A stretch of DNA of 64,000 nt, taken from contig NZ_CP119075.1 of assembly GCF_029023725.1 (NCBI RefSeq), positions 5,327,501 through 5,391,500 of the forward strand, written 5' to 3'. Each line of letters opens with the position of its first letter. The stretch's first letter is position 1. Below are positions 61,286 to 64,000 of the stretch, one piece after another. This DNA comes from Synoicihabitans lomoniglobus (GTDB taxonomy: Bacteria; Verrucomicrobiota; Verrucomicrobiia; Opitutales; Opitutaceae). Both the position numbers and the translations under genes were made by a program. Below the pieces are notes generated by a model. It made no database searches, had not been told where the DNA came from, and saw nothing but the letters and a program-made list of their open reading frames with translations.

Positions 61286-61336
61286 CGCCAGCCCGCTCCT
61301 ACGGCTGACGCATTGCTGGGTAGGAGCGGGCTGGCG
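61286..61336. repeat. Long REP-like hairpin downstream of the MFS gene
   Basis: CGCCAGCCCGCTCCTAC (61286-61302) and GTAGGAGCGGGCTGGCG (61320-61336) are perfectly complementary 17-nt arms with a 17-nt loop. Its TAGGAGCGGGCTGGCG core resembles REP sequences of other bacteria. It probably ends the MFS transcript. Confidence 0.75.
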
Positions 61337-61366
61337 TGCGATTTCGTCTCGGTGGTTGAGGGCGAC

Positions 61367-62551
61367 TTACGCTGTCGCTTGTCGTCGTCGCAGTCGGAAG
61401 CTGGCGGCGATGAGCGCGAGGCCGAAGGCGCAGACAATGAAGGCGACGCGGTAGAGCGTGAGCAGCCCGATCTCGGCGAGTTGCCCGGCGGCAATGTTGC
61501 CCGCGATCGAGAACAGACCGGCCACGATCATGACGTAGAGGCCTTGGATGGAATTGCGGAATCCTTCCGCGGCGACCTCGTTGAGATACATCACGGGCAC
61601 GACCATGAAGCCGAGCACGGTCATGCCGTGGAAGACTTGGAAGAACACGGCGAAGAAGGGCGTGGGCAACCAGCCGAGGCAGGCTAGCCGGAAGAGGCTG
61701 GCGAGGCCGCCCACCAGCAGGATGCCGCCGAGTCCGATGCGGGCGCGCATGCGTTCGAGCGAGAGCATGTAGAGAATTTCCAACCCGACGCCGAAGCTGG
61801 AGATGACCCCGATCCAGCGTTCGCTGATCCCGACCTCTTGGGTGAGGTAGAGCGGGTAAAAACTGTAGAATGCCATGTTCGTGAATACGACGAATCCGCA
61901 GCCCACGACGAACAAGGCGACGGTGGGGCGCAGCAGCACGCGGGCGGCTTCGAGGGTGGGCACCTTGGGCGGGGTTTTGGTGGCGGCGGTGCGCCGCGGC
62001 ATGCCGGTGGAATTGATCACGCCGATAATCGCCATCGCGGCGGTCACGGCCGGCATCCACTGCACGCCGCCGCCGAGTTCGTAGATGGTGAACATGATCG
62101 CGCTGGGCACGATGAAGCCGATGGTGCCCCAGACGCGCACTTGCGAGAAGGTGGCACGGGGCTGGGCGGGATCGTTTTGCAGGGTGAAGTAGAGACCGTC
62201 GCCGAGAGCGACCTGCGGTTGCGTGGCGAGTCGGTTGAGCGCGACCCAGATGAGGCACGCCCAGAAGCCGACCGTCGTGGCCAGCATGCCCATGCCGATG
62301 ATGTTAAAGGCAAACAGCGTCAGCAGCAGCGCGCGCACGATGCGGTAGCGGTCGGCGATAAACGTCATCACGATCGGCATGATGAGCACCCCCGATTGGG
62401 CGGTGGCGAAGATGTAGCCAATTTCCGCCGGGTTCAGTCCTTTGACGTCGCGCAGGTAGATGGGGATGAACGGGGTGACGCACCCAAACACCGCGAAGAC
62501 GGCGAAGAAGTGCGTTTGCAGACGGGAGACGGGAGTGACGGTGGCGGACAA
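61367..62551 (-). CDS. MFS transporter (nucleoside/sugar:H+ symporter-like)
   Basis: 394 residues. Twelve helices; N-terminal VFGCVTPFIPIYLRDVKGLN PAEIGYIFATAQSGVLIMPI and LNRLATQPQVALGDG, C-terminal FHGMTVLGFMVVPVMYLNEV AAEGFRNSIQGLY. The pattern fits the MFS_1-like/LacY-related PPP group. Substrate unknown. Confidence 0.9.
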   Translation of the reverse strand: MSATVTPVSRLQTHFFAVFAVFGCVTPFIPIYLRDVKGLNPAEIGYIFATAQSGVLIMPIVMTFIADRYRIVRALLLTLFAFNIIGMGMLATTVGFWACLIWVALNRLATQPQVALGDGLYFTLQNDPAQPRATFSQVRVWGTIGFIVPSAIMFTIYELGGGVQWMPAVTAAMAIIGVINSTGMPRRTAATKTPPKVPTLEAARVLLRPTVALFVVGCGFVVFTNMAFYSFYPLYLTQEVGISERWIGVISSFGVGLEILYMLSLERMRARIGLGGILLVGGLASLFRLACLGWLPTPFFAVFFQVFHGMTVLGFMVVPVMYLNEVAAEGFRNSIQGLYVMIVAGLFSIAGNIAAGQLAEIGLLTLYRVAFIVCAFGLALIAASFRLRRRQATA

Positions 62552-62665
62552 GGCGCGGAGAGTGAAAACGGAATGGCGAAGAGGGAAAGGCGGCCGGTGT
62601 CACACGTTGACGATCGATCGCATCGGGTAGTTGCGGAGTTTCCGGCGGCGGGTCAACGTGCGGCC

Positions 62666-63493
62666 ATGTCCGAGCCCAAGCCTCCTGCTGAAACTTCGCC
62701 GCTGAAGGAAATGCTGCACGAAGTGATCTTCGAAGCGGATACGACGGTGGGTCGTTGGTTCGACCTGATTGTCATGGCGGCGATCGTGGCGAGCGTTCTC
62801 GCCGTGTGTCTCGAGAGCGTGCGTTCGATTCGCGAGGCGTATGGCGAGGAGCTGCATGTGTTGGAGTGGGTGATCACGATCATGTTCACGGTTGAATACG
62901 CGGTGCGGTTGTTCGCGGTGCGGCGACCTTGGCGCTACGTTTGGAGTTTTTATGGCGTGATCGATTTGATGGCGTTGCTGCCCACGTATCTGAGCCTGGT
63001 GTTTGCGGGCACGCAGTCGTTGCTGGTGGTGCGGGCGTTTCGGTTGCTGCGGATTTTTCGGATCCTGAAACTTACCCAATACATCGGGGAGGCGCGGTTG
63101 CTGAAAGCGGCGTTGCTGGCAAGTTCGCGCAAAATCACGGTGTTTCTGGGGGTGGTGCTGACGTGTGTGCTGATCGCGGGGGCGATGATGTATTTGATCG
63201 AAGGCGAGGAGAACGGCTTCACCAGCATCCCGCGGTCGATTTATTGGGCGATCGTGACGATGACGACGGTCGGTTACGGGGACATCGCGCCGCACACGGT
63301 GTTGGGGCAGTTTGTGGCTTCAATTGTGATGATCCTGGGCTACGGGGTCATTGCCGTGCCGACCGGCATTGTTACGGTGGCGATGTCCGATGCCTTTAAA
63401 AAATCCACCAACACCCAGGCATGTCCGGCCTGCGGGGCCGGCAATCACGCGGATGATGCGCGGTTCTGCAAATACTGCGGCGACAAATTGTAG
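62666..63493 (+). CDS. Voltage-gated-like ion channel with C-terminal zinc ribbon
   Basis: 275 residues from MSEPKPPAETSPLKEMLHEV at 62666. Six-helix channel: S1-S3, S4 with spaced arginines (VVRAFRLLRIFRILKLTQYI), and pore TMTTVGYGDIAPHTVLGQF with the K+ filter TVGYG. The end holds CPACGAGNHADDARFCKYCG, a zinc ribbon. Most similar proteins lack it or carry a short tail. It could sense redox state or contact partners. Confidence 0.9.
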   Translation: MSEPKPPAETSPLKEMLHEVIFEADTTVGRWFDLIVMAAIVASVLAVCLESVRSIREAYGEELHVLEWVITIMFTVEYAVRLFAVRRPWRYVWSFYGVIDLMALLPTYLSLVFAGTQSLLVVRAFRLLRIFRILKLTQYIGEARLLKAALLASSRKITVFLGVVLTCVLIAGAMMYLIEGEENGFTSIPRSIYWAIVTMTTVGYGDIAPHTVLGQFVASIVMILGYGVIAVPTGIVTVAMSDAFKKSTNTQACPACGAGNHADDARFCKYCGDKL

Positions 63494-63549
63494 GATGGCA
63501 GCGATGGATGCGGATGCCGGACGCGGATGTATGATCAAACCCTGCGACA

Positions 63550-64000
63550 ATGAAGATTGAGATCATCGATTTTACGCCGGAACTGGCGTCGCATTTTGCG
63601 CGGTTGAACCGGGCGTGGATTGAAAAGTTGTTTGTGATGGAACCGGCCGATCTGGCGGAGCTGGATCATCCGGAGCGGATCGTGAGTGAAGGCGGCGCCG
63701 TGCTGTTTGCCCGGGCGGAAGGGGAAGTGGTGGGCACGGTTGCCTTGCAGCGGTGGGATGATGAAACTTTCGAAGTGGTCAAAATGGGGGTGAGCGAGGC
63801 GTGGCAGGGCCACGGTATTGGTCGGCGGTTGATGGTCGCGATCATGGCCGTGGCGCGAACGCGCGGTGTGCGCTGGCTGCGCCTGGAAACAAACTCGGCG
63901 CTGGTGGCGGCGAATGCGTTGTATCGGAAAACCGGATTCAAGCCGGCACGGATGCAGTCATCGCTGCACGGCTATGCGCGGGCGGATGTATTTTTGGAGA
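63550..64000 (+). CDS. GNAT N-acetyltransferase, cut by the window edge
   Basis: Starts MKIEIIDFTPELASHFARLN at 63550 and runs off the right edge after about 150 residues. The acetyl-CoA site is VSEAWQGHGIGRRLMVAIMA (Q-x-x-G-x-G/A), followed by LRLETNSALVAANALYRKTG F as motif B. Substrate unknown. Confidence 0.88.
   Translation, partial: MKIEIIDFTPELASHFARLNRAWIEKLFVMEPADLAELDHPERIVSEGGAVLFARAEGEVVGTVALQRWDDETFEVVKMGVSEAWQGHGIGRRLMVAIMAVARTRGVRWLRLETNSALVAANALYRKTGFKPARMQSSLHGYARADVFLE

Noticed and set aside
61838..62665. Upstream extension of the ion channel frame
   Set aside because: The 276 extra residues are a shadow of the MFS gene; the channel starts at the ATG at 62666.

Overview
The window looks like a chromosome segment of a GC-rich Verrucomicrobiota bacterium, most likely near Opitutaceae. 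I infer this from high GC, the mix of DUF5069, DUF6428, circularly permuted ATP-grasp and PIG-L proteins, GxxExxY cassettes with ACACGGAA-type terminal repeats, and many REP-like palindromes. No rRNA or tRNA gene was seen.

Left part (1-10.4 kb): a complete type I-C CRISPR-Cas locus on the minus strand, ordered cas3, [vapBC on the plus strand], cas5c, cas8c, cas7c, a small unknown gene, cas4, a four-helix-bundle gene, cas1, cas2, leader, array. The array continues past the left edge. The most striking object lies between cas3 and cas5c. A VapB/VapC pair is separated by an unusual AT-rich gap of about 127 bp. Downstream of vapC is a solitary degenerate CRISPR repeat with an intact 11-nt 5' handle, a pseudo-spacer and a terminator hairpin. 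The pseudo-spacer matches the vapB-vapC gap, next to a TTC PAM, at positions 1-5, 7-11 and 13-17. The mismatches at 6, 12 and 18 are exactly the positions a type I Cascade does not read. This is the layout expected of a Cascade-guided repressor of a toxin promoter (CreTA-like), here apparently acting on a PIN-domain toxin.

10.5-24.3 kb: DNA glycosylase / alpha-E / circularly permuted ATP-grasp operon; a peptide-binding lipoprotein; a GYF-domain membrane protein; an ECF sigma factor with a membrane-anchored von Willebrand protein; then a minus-strand run of GDSL esterase, beta-barrel, cupredoxin-like protein and adenylate cyclase.

24.4-34.5 kb: a LolCDE/YbbAP-type ABC system split by a GxxExxY mobile cassette, followed by small single genes (TonB-C, S4, pilin, secreted DUF1349-like, zinc ribbon, CvfB, ABM, SRPBCC, AraC, DUF5069, phosphatase).

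34.9-48.7 kb: redox and efflux genes (NifX-like, CoA-disulfide reductase-rhodanese, ferritin-like, di-haem peroxidase), an ArsR-controlled RND efflux operon with a DUF2892 protein, a decayed REP-associated transposase, a second VapBC pair, and an ArsR/permease/DUF6428 arsenic-type operon.

48.8-64 kb: PIG-L deacetylase, MOSC protein, a sugar isomerase/GMC oxidoreductase/gluconate dehydrogenase subunit 3 group, VOC proteins, an XRE-DUF2975 regulatory pair with matching operators, phosphofructokinase, a YtrA-like GntR/ABC operon, an MFS carrier, an ion channel with a zinc-ribbon tail and a GNAT acetyltransferase cut by the right edge.
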